A stretch of 47,348 nt of DNA, taken from positions 1-47,348 of IMG/VR virus record IMGVR_UViG_3300037796_000062. One strand, 5' to 3'. Source of the DNA: a virus. Under the pieces are notes generated by a model, which searched no databases, was not told where the DNA came from, and saw nothing but the letters and a program-made list of their open reading frames with translations. Shown here piece by piece: positions 22,093 to 28,904 of this stretch; positions within the stretch are counted from its first letter, which is position 1, and every line of letters starts with the position of its first letter. A program made the position numbers and the translations under genes.

Positions 22093-22439
22093 CTACTACT
22101 CGAAGGGTAGCGAGCATCCTGGGCATCAGCGAACGCACTGTTCAGCGATGGACGCAACACGGCATACTGTCGTGCCAGAAGCGCTCGCCTGCGTACATCA
22201 GCGCAGATGATATTATCGAATTCCTGCGCAATCCTGATCACTGGCATCGGTGGAGCGCAGAGAACATAGCCAATGCGGATGTACAGGAGTACGCGCAACG
22301 CGTGCGTGAGAAATGGGTTCGTAATGCAGTGTGGGCACGCCAGCACGACATATCGGAATCCACATTACGGGAGTGGCTCATAGATGGCAAGGTGGAGGGG
22401 AGGAAATTCGGCGGCGTCTGGTACATCTGGGATGATTGA
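22089..22439 (+). CDS. Regulator with two MerR/excisionase-type HTH domains
   Basis: The ATG overlaps the micro-protein stop. The 116-residue product has two similar HTH units: RRVASILGISERTVQRWTQH at the N-terminus with a DIIEFL wing, and WARQHDISESTLREWLIDGK with GRKFGGVWYIWDD at the C-terminus. The HTH_17-like repeat suggests binding to two half-sites by one chain. It is the last gene before the G-rich pentamer array and could act on it or on the promoter there. Confidence 0.75.
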   Translation: MTTTRRVASILGISERTVQRWTQHGILSCQKRSPAYISADDIIEFLRNPDHWHRWSAENIANADVQEYAQRVREKWVRNAVWARQHDISESTLREWLIDGKVEGRKFGGVWYIWDD

Positions 22440-22462
22440 AACTATGCAAACAAAGGTTGATA

Positions 22463-22471
22463 TGCTATTAT
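22463..22471 (+). promoter_or_regulatory. Extended -10 promoter before the G-rich repeat
   Basis: TGCTATTAT is a good extended -10 (TGn plus TATTAT). No convincing -35 lies 17 bp upstream. If active, the pentamer array would be the 5' leader of the messenger for the next two genes. Confidence 0.4.
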
Positions 22472-22495
22472 GAGTATACATCTACTTATGATGTA

Positions 22496-22711
22496 GGCAG
22501 GCGTGGCTAGGTATGGCTAGCCTTTGGTGAGGTGTGGCAAGGCTAGGCAAGGCATGACAGGCAGGGCAAGGCGTGGCTAGGTTAGGTTAGGCGAGCCGAC
22601 GGAACGGCATGGTTAGGTTGGGCTTGGCTTGGCGTGGATTTATAACGGCAGGCAGGCAGGGCGTGGCGTGGCTTGGCGGCCCCCGGCATGGCGGGGCGGG
22701 GCAAGGCTTGG
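22496..22711 (+). repeat. G-rich degenerate pentamer array 1 (YNNGG)
   Basis: About 216 bp without a gene consist of roughly 43 five-base units fitting YNNGG, for example CAAGG, CTAGG, TTAGG, CGTGG and CTTGG, with a few slips. G is heavily concentrated on the plus strand. The array ends in GGCAAGGCTTGG followed by ATTTTATT. A second array with the same units lies at 24020. Confidence 0.85.
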
Positions 22712-22738
22712 ATTTTATTCACAATAGGAGGTAACACG

Positions 22739-23347
22739 ATGGCAACAACAGCCAAGAAGGATGCAGGGGTAGTAGAGGTACCGGGGATTGATATTCTTCG
22801 GGTGAATGTTCGGATTGTCGGTATGTCGGAACTGGTCATGCATGCGTGGAGTGAAAAAGCCAAAAAGGCGATGCTCGATAAGCAGATGGGGAAGGCGGCC
22901 CAGAAGCGGGAGACGAAAGACCCTCAGCGGGATTATGAGGAGGCGTTCTACCGGCTCCCCGACGGGCGCCCGTGTTTCCCATCCATTGCTTTCAAGGCGG
23001 CTATCGTGAGCGCAGCTCGGCAGGTGGACGGGCTGCCGATGACGTTTCTGCGTGGCGCGCTCCATATCGATGGCGAGTTTGTGCCGATTGAAGGCGAGCC
23101 GCGTATGAGGGAGGACACGGTGCGCGTGGGACAGGGCACCGCCGATCTGCGCTACCGGCCTGGCTTCCCAGAGTGGAGCGCCACGCTACCCATCCGCCTC
23201 AATCGCCGGGCCTTGACGCTTGAGCAACTTCTGGCACTGATTGATCAGGCGGGGTTCTCGGTTGGGGTTGGGGAGTTTCGCCCAGAGAAAGACGGCGCGT
23301 GGGGCATGTTCCGCGTTGACAGCGTGGAAGTAGAGGAGGGGCAATGA
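22739..23347 (+). CDS. Conserved-looking phage protein of unknown function (202 aa)
   Basis: The ATG follows AGGAGG. The product has a beta-rich core: VNVRIVGMSELVMHAWSEKA, RPCFPSIAFKAAIVSAARQV, ALHIDGEFVPIEGEP, ADLRYRPGFPEWSATLPIRL and a C-terminal GFSVGVGEFRPEKDGAWGMF. I have the impression that this last pattern is shared by a widespread group of phage proteins, possibly with a ferredoxin-like RAMP (Cas7-like) fold. I cannot confirm that. It is coupled to the next gene, and both lie between the two pentamer arrays. Confidence 0.6.
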   Translation: MATTAKKDAGVVEVPGIDILRVNVRIVGMSELVMHAWSEKAKKAMLDKQMGKAAQKRETKDPQRDYEEAFYRLPDGRPCFPSIAFKAAIVSAARQVDGLPMTFLRGALHIDGEFVPIEGEPRMREDTVRVGQGTADLRYRPGFPEWSATLPIRLNRRALTLEQLLALIDQAGFSVGVGEFRPEKDGAWGMFRVDSVEVEEGQ

Positions 23348-24015
23348 TGACCACACAACACACACCAGTATATGTGAAGTACGGCTATGGCTGGCTTGAT
23401 ACATCCTGGATTGACAAGACAATGGACGCCGATCTCATCGGGGGTGCGTTGGAACGCTACCAGGATGCAGGCGGCAAGATTGACGGCGATGCGATCATTG
23501 ACGATGCTGAGAATGACCCATCGCACCCGCTGCATGAGTACCTTACCAAAGAGAGCCTTGAGGAGGCAGTACGCCAGCGCCGCCGCGAACAGTTGCGGCA
23601 AATCTTCCGTTCGCTTGCTATCGTGTGGCGCAACCCGCAAACCGGCGAGATCCTCAAGGATAGCGAGCGCGCCTATGCTGCTCTTGGGGCGGGCAACCGT
23701 GAGCAGGCAGGAAAGTTTCAGATGCTCGAAGTGAAGCGGCTCCCTGCACCAAAGGCAAGCACCACGCGCACGTATGAGGTATCGACCATCAAACAGGAGG
23801 CGGCGCAACCCGAACCGCAGCCAGCGCCAGAGGCGGGCGCCGCCTCTGGTAGTGTTCGGTTGCCGCCGCCCCCGCCGCCTGCCATGCTTGAGGGTATACC
23901 AGAGAGGCATCGTGAGTCACTTCGCAACCTGAAGAAGTGGGCAGACGGGTTTCGCCGCTATGATTACTTCGCAACGATTGTAGCAGCCATTGATACATAC
24001 CCCGACCCGGATTAG
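23344..24015 (+). CDS. Hypothetical protein with Pro-rich linker (223 aa)
   Basis: The start overlaps the upstream stop (ATGATGA). The N-terminal 110 residues are helical and acidic, with KESLEEAVRQRRREQLRQIF. A long Pro/Ala/Glu linker follows (QPEPQPAPEAGAASGS, then a run of Pro), and the C-terminus is a short helical module (RHRESLRNLKKWADGFRRYD). This looks like an adaptor joining two interaction domains. The likely partner is the coupled upstream protein. Family not recognised. Confidence 0.55.
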   Translation: MMTTQHTPVYVKYGYGWLDTSWIDKTMDADLIGGALERYQDAGGKIDGDAIIDDAENDPSHPLHEYLTKESLEEAVRQRRREQLRQIFRSLAIVWRNPQTGEILKDSERAYAALGAGNREQAGKFQMLEVKRLPAPKASTTRTYEVSTIKQEAAQPEPQPAPEAGAASGSVRLPPPPPPAMLEGIPERHRESLRNLKKWADGFRRYDYFATIVAAIDTYPDPD

Positions 24016-24019
24016 ACAC

Positions 24020-24085
24020 GGCAGGCAGGGTTAGGCAGGGCGCGGCGCGGCCGGGCCAGGCAAGGCTAGGCAAGGCTTGGCTAGG
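24020..24085 (+). repeat. G-rich degenerate pentamer array 2
   Basis: About 13 units of the same GG-spaced pentamer (GGCAG, GGTTA, GGCGC, GGCAA, GGCTA, GGCTT) fill the gap after the 223-residue gene and end in seven T. The last part, AGGCAAGGCTTGG, matches the end of array 1. The two arrays bracket a two-gene unit. Confidence 0.85.
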
Positions 24086-24111
24086 TTTTTTTACAGAAGG
24101 GAGAGGGAAGT

Positions 24112-24240
24112 ATGAAAATCAATCGCAAGGTCTGGCGTGCATTGGCACGCGCTCTGAGTGAGGGCACGCATAGTGCATGGGCGCGGTATGATTGGTATGT
24201 GGAGCAGAACTCACGTCGATTTTTCGGGAGGATATCATGA
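24112..24240 (+). CDS. Small basic protein ahead of dcd (42 aa)
   Basis: A 42-codon frame follows GGGAGAGGGAAG and overlaps the dcd start (ATGA). The product starts MKINRKVWRALARALSEG and continues with HSAWARYDWYVEQNSRRFF. It is basic and aromatic. Its stop overlaps the dcd start, so it may serve in translational coupling. Function unknown. Confidence 0.5.
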   Translation: MKINRKVWRALARALSEGTHSAWARYDWYVEQNSRRFFGRIS

Positions 24241-24839
24241 CACCACTCGCAGATCATCAAATTCGGGCACTCGCTCACGGCGGCATGATCACGCCGTATA
24301 GTGAGGCGGTTGGCGCTCCGGCTGTTTCGTACGGACTCACGTCCTACGGCTACGATATGCGGATTGACGCCGTATTTCGCTATCCACAGCGCGGTGTGGC
24401 GCTCGACCCGAAACGACCCGACCTGGCACAATGGTTTCCTATTTATGCGTATGATTATGATGTCCCATACGCCATAGATCCGTATGTCAAGACAACAGAC
24501 GGGCAGCCGATCTTTCTGGTCATGCCGCCATACTCGTTTGTGCTAGGGCGCTCTGTAGAGCGGTTCCGCATCCCGCGCAACGTGACGTGCACGGTGCTTG
24601 GAAAGAGCACGTATGCTCGCAATGGTACCATCGTCAACGTGACACCGCTCGAGCCCGAATGGGAGGGCCATGTCACGATTGAGATTAGCAACACCGCGCC
24701 GCTGGCGTCAATTATCCACATTGGGGAGGGTATTGCACAGGTGCAGTTCTGGCAAGCCGATGCGACGTGCGAGGTGTCGTATGCAGATAAAAAGGGCAAG
24801 TACCAGGGGCAAACCGACGTAACAGAAGCGAGGATGTAA
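24237..24839 (+). CDS. dcd: dCTP deaminase
   Basis: The 200-residue trimeric enzyme converts dCTP to dUTP for thymidylate synthesis. Visible motifs are SYGLTSYGYDMRID near the N-terminus, VLGKSTYARNGTIVNVTP (the Ser and Arg of the active site), then LEPEWEGHVTIEISN with the catalytic Glu, and GIAQVQFWQ followed by SYADKKGKYQGQ. The start is set by the ATG behind GGGAGG that overlaps the previous stop. Its stop overlaps the clamp gene. No dUTPase or thymidylate synthase is seen in the window. Confidence 0.93.
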   Translation: MTPLADHQIRALAHGGMITPYSEAVGAPAVSYGLTSYGYDMRIDAVFRYPQRGVALDPKRPDLAQWFPIYAYDYDVPYAIDPYVKTTDGQPIFLVMPPYSFVLGRSVERFRIPRNVTCTVLGKSTYARNGTIVNVTPLEPEWEGHVTIEISNTAPLASIIHIGEGIAQVQFWQADATCEVSYADKKGKYQGQTDVTEARM

Positions 24840-25948
24840 TGACGAACGAACTGCAAGCCATCGTACCACAACCCGAACTAAGGCACGCTATAGCCACTGT
24901 GCGCCCTGCTGTGGCAGGTAAATCATCTATCCCTAGTCTCACTCACATTCTTCTGACGGTAGGCGCTGACGGGCTTACACTGGCTGCCACAAACCTGGAA
25001 ATGAGCATCATCACCCGCGTCCCGGCGAATGTCGAGACGCACGGCAGTATCAGCGTTCCCGCTCGCCTGCTGGCGGATGTGGTGGGCGGGTTGCCGAATG
25101 AGCCAGTAACACTCCAGATGCATAGCGCGTCTCTGCGTCTGGAATGCGGGCGTTTCGTAACCAACATCGTCGGGTTAGACGCTGATGAGTTTCCGCGCAT
25201 TCCTACCACAACCGGGGAGGGTATCCCATTCCAGGCGCCCGCATTGCGTGACGCGATAGAGTGCACCGCATTCGCCGCCGCCACAGACGAGAGCCGCCCG
25301 GTGCTGACAGGCGTCTATGTTGGCATTGGCCCGGAAGGCGTCAAACTCGCGGCAGCAGACGGGTACCGCCTGGCTAAATACGTATTGGACACAGAGAGTA
25401 TGCAGCCCCGTCCAGATCTGATCATCCCTGCCCGCGCATTGCGCGAGTTGACTGGCATCATCGGGGATACAGAAGGTGCCATCAGGATGGCAGCTAGCGA
25501 CAATCAGGTTGTTTTTGAGACAGGCGCAACCACACTTGTCTCGCGTCTGATTGACGGCCAGTTCCCAGACTTTGAGCGCATCATCCCCGAAGAGCACGCC
25601 ACGGGTTGCCTTGTGGACACACGCGAACTGGCGAAAGCCGTCAAGCTCGCGTCTCACTTTGCGCTCGCCAGTCAGGGCATCTTGAAGGTTCAGGTGCAGG
25701 AGAAAGAAGGATTAACACTCAGCGCCAATGCCGCCGACGTCGGCGATAACCAGGGCACCATCGGCGCGACAATCATCGGCAGAGATAACGAGATCGCCGT
25801 CAATGTGCGGTTTCTCGCTGATGTGTTGGAGGCGATAGAGACGCAGCAGGTAGCGTTGGAGTTGATAGGGCCGCACGCCCCGCTCGTGCTGCGTCCTGTC
25901 GGGGATGATCGCTACACGCACGTCATTATGCCGATGTCCATGCGGTAG
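24839..25948 (+). CDS. dnaN: DNA polymerase III sliding clamp (beta subunit)
   Basis: The 369-residue length matches cellular beta clamps. Three-domain features are visible: SLTHILLTVGADGLTLAATN in domain 1, ECTAFAAATDESRPVLTGVY and AAADGYRLAKY in domain 2, and LSANAADVGDNQGTIGATI and the terminal VIMPMSMR in domain 3. The clamp ring tethers a C-family polymerase to DNA. No phage polymerase is present, so it probably binds host polymerase III. A terminator follows. Confidence 0.95.
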   Translation: MTNELQAIVPQPELRHAIATVRPAVAGKSSIPSLTHILLTVGADGLTLAATNLEMSIITRVPANVETHGSISVPARLLADVVGGLPNEPVTLQMHSASLRLECGRFVTNIVGLDADEFPRIPTTTGEGIPFQAPALRDAIECTAFAAATDESRPVLTGVYVGIGPEGVKLAAADGYRLAKYVLDTESMQPRPDLIIPARALRELTGIIGDTEGAIRMAASDNQVVFETGATTLVSRLIDGQFPDFERIIPEEHATGCLVDTRELAKAVKLASHFALASQGILKVQVQEKEGLTLSANAADVGDNQGTIGATIIGRDNEIAVNVRFLADVLEAIETQQVALELIGPHAPLVLRPVGDDRYTHVIMPMSMR

Positions 25949-25982
25949 TTTCTAAGTAATCTCCTATCATATCTCCCGAACC

Positions 25983-26012
25983 CCTTGACATATCGATACA
26001 CAATTGACAAGG
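25983..26012. promoter_or_regulatory. Inverted repeat with two TTGACA boxes
   Basis: CCTTGACA and TTGACAAGG face each other around a short centre between the clamp gene and its terminator. No suitable -10 box lies 16-18 bp downstream of either TTGACA, so a protein-binding site or part of a centromere is more likely than a promoter. Confidence 0.35.
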
Positions 26013-26049
26013 TGTGGGAGCGCTAAAAGACATCCGCCCATATCTCGCA

Positions 26050-26076
26050 GCCCCGCTTCGGCGGGGTTTCGTTTTG
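26050..26076 (+). terminator. Rho-independent terminator after dnaN
   Basis: CCCCGC, a TTCG tetraloop and GCGGGG are followed by TTTCGTTTT. It closes the replication operon ahead of the actin-module promoter. Confidence 0.9.
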
Positions 26077-26094
26077 TCTGGATTGTGCTACACG

Positions 26095-26125
26095 TGTTGC
26101 ACGTTTGTTGCACATATGCTATAGT
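26095..26125 (+). promoter_or_regulatory. Promoter with direct repeats before the actin-like gene (candidate parC)
   Basis: TTGCAC (26097), a 17-bp spacer and TATAGT (26120-26125), preceded by TGC, form an extended -10 promoter. TGTTGCAC occurs twice exactly 11 bp apart (26095, 26106), over and beside the -35 box. This is how ParR-type proteins bind repeats in their own promoter, so this may be both operator and centromere. Confidence 0.6.
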
Positions 26126-26161
26126 AGCAGCAGCGAATACGAACTGACACGAGGAGAGAGT

Positions 26162-27118
26162 ATGCACGCGTATGGGTATAATGGCGGCTATGGGTACACC
26201 AAACTGATCAGCCTGAGCAATGGAGAGGAGGTCTTCAACGTCTCGTTTCCCTCGATGATCGCTCCCGCGTCGCGTGCGGTTGCAGGCGCCCTGGAACGGG
26301 CTACAACCGTCACGGTGGGCGGGTCTGAGTATTGGGTGGGGATAGACGCCGAAATGGCTGCACACCCGCTCACAGACCTGTCTGAAGCGCGCTTGACAAG
26401 TCCCGTGCTTATCCCCGCGATGGTCAAGCACGCGACGGCGGGAATAAGCGATGCGGGCACCCTGGTGACGGGCCTACCAGCGCATCAGGCAGAGAATGAG
26501 GAGTACGGGCGGGCGCTGGCAGCACGATTGCGCGAGGCGAGTGCTCTGTGGGAGGGCGATATCACGGTCATCGCCGAGCCGGTTGGGTTGCTGTATAGCC
26601 TACTCCTGGATAATCACGGCAAAATGACGGGCGATACAGCACTCAAGGGCAGCGTCGCCGTTGCCGATATCGGGCACCTCACGCTGGACGTGTCCGAGGT
26701 GCAGAAAATGCGCCCCGTGAGCACGGGTATGGACGCCCGCGAACTTGGCACAGCGCAGCCGCTCAAGGCTATCCGCTCGTTTCTATCGAGTGCGTTAGGC
26801 CGTGAATTGACACTCTACCAGACTGATCAGGCAATACGGACGGGCGGCGTCACGATTGCAGGCCAGTTTGTGAAACTGCCGTCTGGATGGGATACGCCGC
26901 TCTATAGGCACGCCGAAACCATCGTATCCTATTTAACTGAACGATGGGGCAATGGCAAGCGGTACGACGCGATTGTTATCGGCGGCGGCGGTGCAGAACT
27001 GCCGCAACTCACGACAGCAATCCAGGCGAGATACGGGCACGCCGTCATCGTGCCAGAGCCGCAAATGGCAGTCGCTCGCGGGTATGCGCGGCTCGCGGCC
27101 CGGATTGCGGCGCAATGA
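26162..27118 (+). CDS. ParM/Alp-like actin homologue
   Basis: The 318-residue product has the actin-fold ATPase motifs: phosphate 1 YNGGYGYTK at the N-terminus, phosphate 2 VAVADIGHLTLDV in the middle, and the adenosine motif DAIVIGGGGAELPQL near the C-terminus. Such proteins polymerise to segregate plasmids or to position phage DNA. The usual Asp of phosphate 1 is replaced by Asn (N7), which may slow ATP hydrolysis. The start downstream of the -10 box was chosen; a longer frame would begin inside the promoter. The gene overlaps its partner gene by four bases. Confidence 0.82.
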   Translation: MHAYGYNGGYGYTKLISLSNGEEVFNVSFPSMIAPASRAVAGALERATTVTVGGSEYWVGIDAEMAAHPLTDLSEARLTSPVLIPAMVKHATAGISDAGTLVTGLPAHQAENEEYGRALAARLREASALWEGDITVIAEPVGLLYSLLLDNHGKMTGDTALKGSVAVADIGHLTLDVSEVQKMRPVSTGMDARELGTAQPLKAIRSFLSSALGRELTLYQTDQAIRTGGVTIAGQFVKLPSGWDTPLYRHAETIVSYLTERWGNGKRYDAIVIGGGGAELPQLTTAIQARYGHAVIVPEPQMAVARGYARLAARIAAQ

Positions 27119-27414
27119 TAACAGGATTCCGGCTCTCTCCAGAGATGCGCGCATTGTTACGCCGCATCGGCGGTGGGAACATTGCAGCCGGATTGCGGGC
27201 GCTTGTGGTCATTGGCGCGCATCACGCTGGGCAACCTATCCAGGGGCTTGATAGAGAGGCGGCACACGCATTGAAAGAGCCGCTAGACGACGCCACACGC
27301 ACCGAATTGAAGCGCGTCATGAGTGCGCCACAGCGCTACACAGCGCCACAGGCAGCGACCGAACAGCACGACGATGATGATGATTTCCCTATCGATGTGG
27401 GGATGCGATACTAG
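27115..27414 (+). CDS. ParR-like partner of the actin homologue (99 aa)
   Basis: The ATG overlaps the actin-gene stop (ATGA). The product starts MITGFRLSPEMRALLRRIGG and continues GLRALVVIGAHHAGQPIQGL, a layout similar to small ribbon-helix-helix or StbB-type adaptors, then has an acidic tail with an Asp run. A paralogue (28430) follows a truncated actin remnant, so the pairing is seen twice. It probably binds the TGTTGCAC repeats and represses the promoter. Direct homology to ParR is not certain. Confidence 0.6.
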   Translation: MITGFRLSPEMRALLRRIGGGNIAAGLRALVVIGAHHAGQPIQGLDREAAHALKEPLDDATRTELKRVMSAPQRYTAPQAATEQHDDDDDFPIDVGMRY

Positions 27415-27424
27415 AAGAGGTATC

Positions 27425-27649
27425 ATGAGCGAACACACACAACACCTGTACGCTGCTGCATTGTTGGCACGAAACATGGACACAAACGATGCTGGATTTG
27501 CAGTTATCCTATTTATATCAGCGAATGACACAGACGCGCATAAACACGCGATACAACAAGCATATGCGTCGTTCCCACCCACAGAGGGGTATGCGTATCA
27601 TAATGTAAGGGTCATTCAGGCTCCTGATCACATGGTAAACTTGGATTAG
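27425..27649 (+). CDS. Hypothetical protein (74 aa)
   Basis: The start at MSEHTQHLYAAALLARN follows AGAAGAGG. The product is a compact alpha/beta protein (GFAVILFISANDTDAHKHAI). No motif recognised. It lies between the two copies of the segregation module. Confidence 0.5.
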   Translation: MSEHTQHLYAAALLARNMDTNDAGFAVILFISANDTDAHKHAIQQAYASFPPTEGYAYHNVRVIQAPDHMVNLD

Positions 27650-27661
27650 CGGGAGGGGACT

Positions 27662-27859
27662 ATGATAGAAGATCTATACAACAAATTGGACGAACATCAG
27701 GAGGAGTCCGGTAGGTTATGGGATGCATTCCGCGCCGAGCCATATGCGCACGATTTGATGGAAGCGGCAGAGTTGCAAGACTGGTATGTCGCGGTGTACC
27801 GGGGCGCAATATTTGTCTGCTCTGCGCTGATTGAGCCAGGCATATTGGTTCCTGTTTAA
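27662..27859 (+). CDS. Hypothetical acidic protein (65 aa)
   Basis: MIEDLYNKLDEHQEESGRLW opens an acidic helical protein with an AELQDWYVAVYRGAIFVCSA beta segment. Its leader GCGGGAGGGGACT is nearly the same as those of the next two genes. Family not recognised. Confidence 0.5.
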   Translation: MIEDLYNKLDEHQEESGRLWDAFRAEPYAHDLMEAAELQDWYVAVYRGAIFVCSALIEPGILVPV

Positions 27860-27877
27860 TTGAGGCGGGAGGGGACT

Positions 27878-28150
27878 ATGGAAGTATTTTCAAGTGCTAT
27901 TGTAGCCACCGGGCTAGACGAAGAGATGGCAAATGAAGTGAGGTTCGTGCTTATGAAGCAATTTGGGGGTGTTAATTCTAGGGGCTTTGGGTTTGCAATC
28001 GTTCAACTTCATGACGAGCCTAAATTCTCTATCATTGCAATGGATAAATCGAAGGAATCAGATCCTCATCTTGGGCGCTTTATATCGCTGCACGATGTGA
28101 AATTCTGGTGCGATGGGTATCTGGCGGCATGGGGACGAGGCGACAACTAG
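27878..28150 (+). CDS. Hypothetical protein (90 aa)
   Basis: The start at MEVFSSAIVATGLDEEMANE follows GCGGGAGGGGACT; an earlier in-frame start lacks such a site. The product is alpha/beta, with GFGFAIVQLHDEPKFSIIAM and a C-terminal helix (HDVKFWCDGYLAAWG). Function unknown. Confidence 0.5.
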   Translation: MEVFSSAIVATGLDEEMANEVRFVLMKQFGGVNSRGFGFAIVQLHDEPKFSIIAMDKSKESDPHLGRFISLHDVKFWCDGYLAAWGRGDN

Positions 28151-28166
28151 AGGCGGGAGGGACACT

Positions 28167-28430
28167 ATGCACCTACAGCACAAAGAGGCCACCGCAACGC
28201 AGGCCGTGCAGGAACTCGCAGCTGAACGGCTGTATATTGACGCGAAACAAACCATGCTCACGGCGGGCGCATCTACCGTTATTGGTGGTGGCGGCGCCAA
28301 TCTGCATCAACTGACCGCCCCTATTCTGCGGACATTCCCCCACGCCACCATTGCACCCGACCCGCAGAGCGCCATACCACGCGGTTATGCGCGCTATACG
28401 CGGCGCCTTGAGCAGCAGGAGGATGTGTGA
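28167..28430 (+). CDS. Truncated actin-like remnant (C-terminal part, 87 aa)
   Basis: The second half aligns with the C-terminus of the actin homologue at 26162: VIGGGGANLHQLTAPILRTF and PDPQSAIPRGYARYTRRLE against VIGGGGAELPQLTTAIQARY and PEPQMAVARGYARLAARIA. The first 45 residues (MHLQHKEATATQAVQELAAE) are helical and not clearly derived from actin. Phosphate motifs 1 and 2 are missing, so it cannot be a normal ATPase. A clean start with GGGAGGGACACT and an overlap with an intact partner gene suggest it is still expressed. Confidence 0.7.
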   Translation: MHLQHKEATATQAVQELAAERLYIDAKQTMLTAGASTVIGGGGANLHQLTAPILRTFPHATIAPDPQSAIPRGYARYTRRLEQQEDV

Positions 28431-28786
28431 TGGCAAAGCGCAAAAACGCGGCGTATTTTTATGCGAGCGAGGAATTGCGCGCTGTGCTCTGCGAGGCCGG
28501 GAGCGAACTGAGCGCCGCCGCTCGTGCACTGATCGTCGTCGGGGCCTATCATGCCGGGATGGATGTGTCAGGCTTGAGGCGCGAGTTTCACGCGGCGCTG
28601 GCTGCTGACCTGGCGCCAAATGTGCGAGACCACATCGCGCAGGTTGCGCGGCGAATTGACGAAGGCCGCCCGCCGCCGCGAGAGATCACGCTCGGGCCTC
28701 CCGCGAGCCCCCGCGAGCCCCCGCGAGCCCCCGTAAGGCCGGAGGATGACCCGTTGAGCGATGTAGGGATTGATGTTGACGAGTAG
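28430..28786 (+). CDS. Paralogue of the ParR-like protein (118 aa)
   Basis: The ATG follows AGGAGG and overlaps the upstream stop (TGATG). ASEELRAVLCEAGSELSAAA and ARALIVVGAYHAGMDVSGLR match the RALLRRIGG and LRALVVIGAHHAGQPIQGL parts of the protein at 27115. Both end in acidic tails containing D-x-G. A Pro/Arg linker (PASPREPPRAPVRP), encoded by short DNA repeats, separates the parts. It likely binds DNA as its paralogue may. Confidence 0.6.
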   Translation: MAKRKNAAYFYASEELRAVLCEAGSELSAAARALIVVGAYHAGMDVSGLRREFHAALAADLAPNVRDHIAQVARRIDEGRPPPREITLGPPASPREPPRAPVRPEDDPLSDVGIDVDE

Positions 28787-28787
28787 A

Positions 28788-28890
28788 GCTATGCTATGCT
28801 AGTCCACAGAGAGGCGTGCTGCCCTGCGTGACCAGGGCACTGCCGGAGGGACACACCGGCAGCTGCGCACCAGCCCCATCATAGCATAGA
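28788..28890 (+). other. Multi-branched RNA/DNA structure upstream of a membrane-protein gene
   Basis: Arms CTATGCTATG (28789-28798) and CATAGCATAG (28880-28889) form a 10-bp closing stem. Inside are GTGC/GCAC (28816-28819 with 28867-28870) and two hairpins: TGCCCTG/CAGGGCA (28820-28839) and CTGCCGG/CCGGCAG (28840-28862). The loop of the last contains GGAGGGACAC, an exact copy of the downstream gene's ribosome site. It could be a leader riboregulator or a recombination or protein-binding site. Confidence 0.55.
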
Positions 28891-28904
28891 TACGGAGGGA
28901 CACT

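Noticed and set aside
22496-24085. Repeat arrays considered as CRISPR
   Set aside because: The units are five bases, degenerate and contiguous, without unique spacers or palindromic repeats of 24-40 bases, and no cas gene is near.
25985-26027. TTGACA boxes after dnaN considered as promoters
   Set aside because: No acceptable -10 hexamer lies 16-18 bp downstream of either box, and the dnaN terminator follows immediately.
28788-28890. Branched structure considered as a tRNA
   Set aside because: The closing stem is 10 bp, there is no anticodon arm of proper size, no T-loop consensus and no CCA end.
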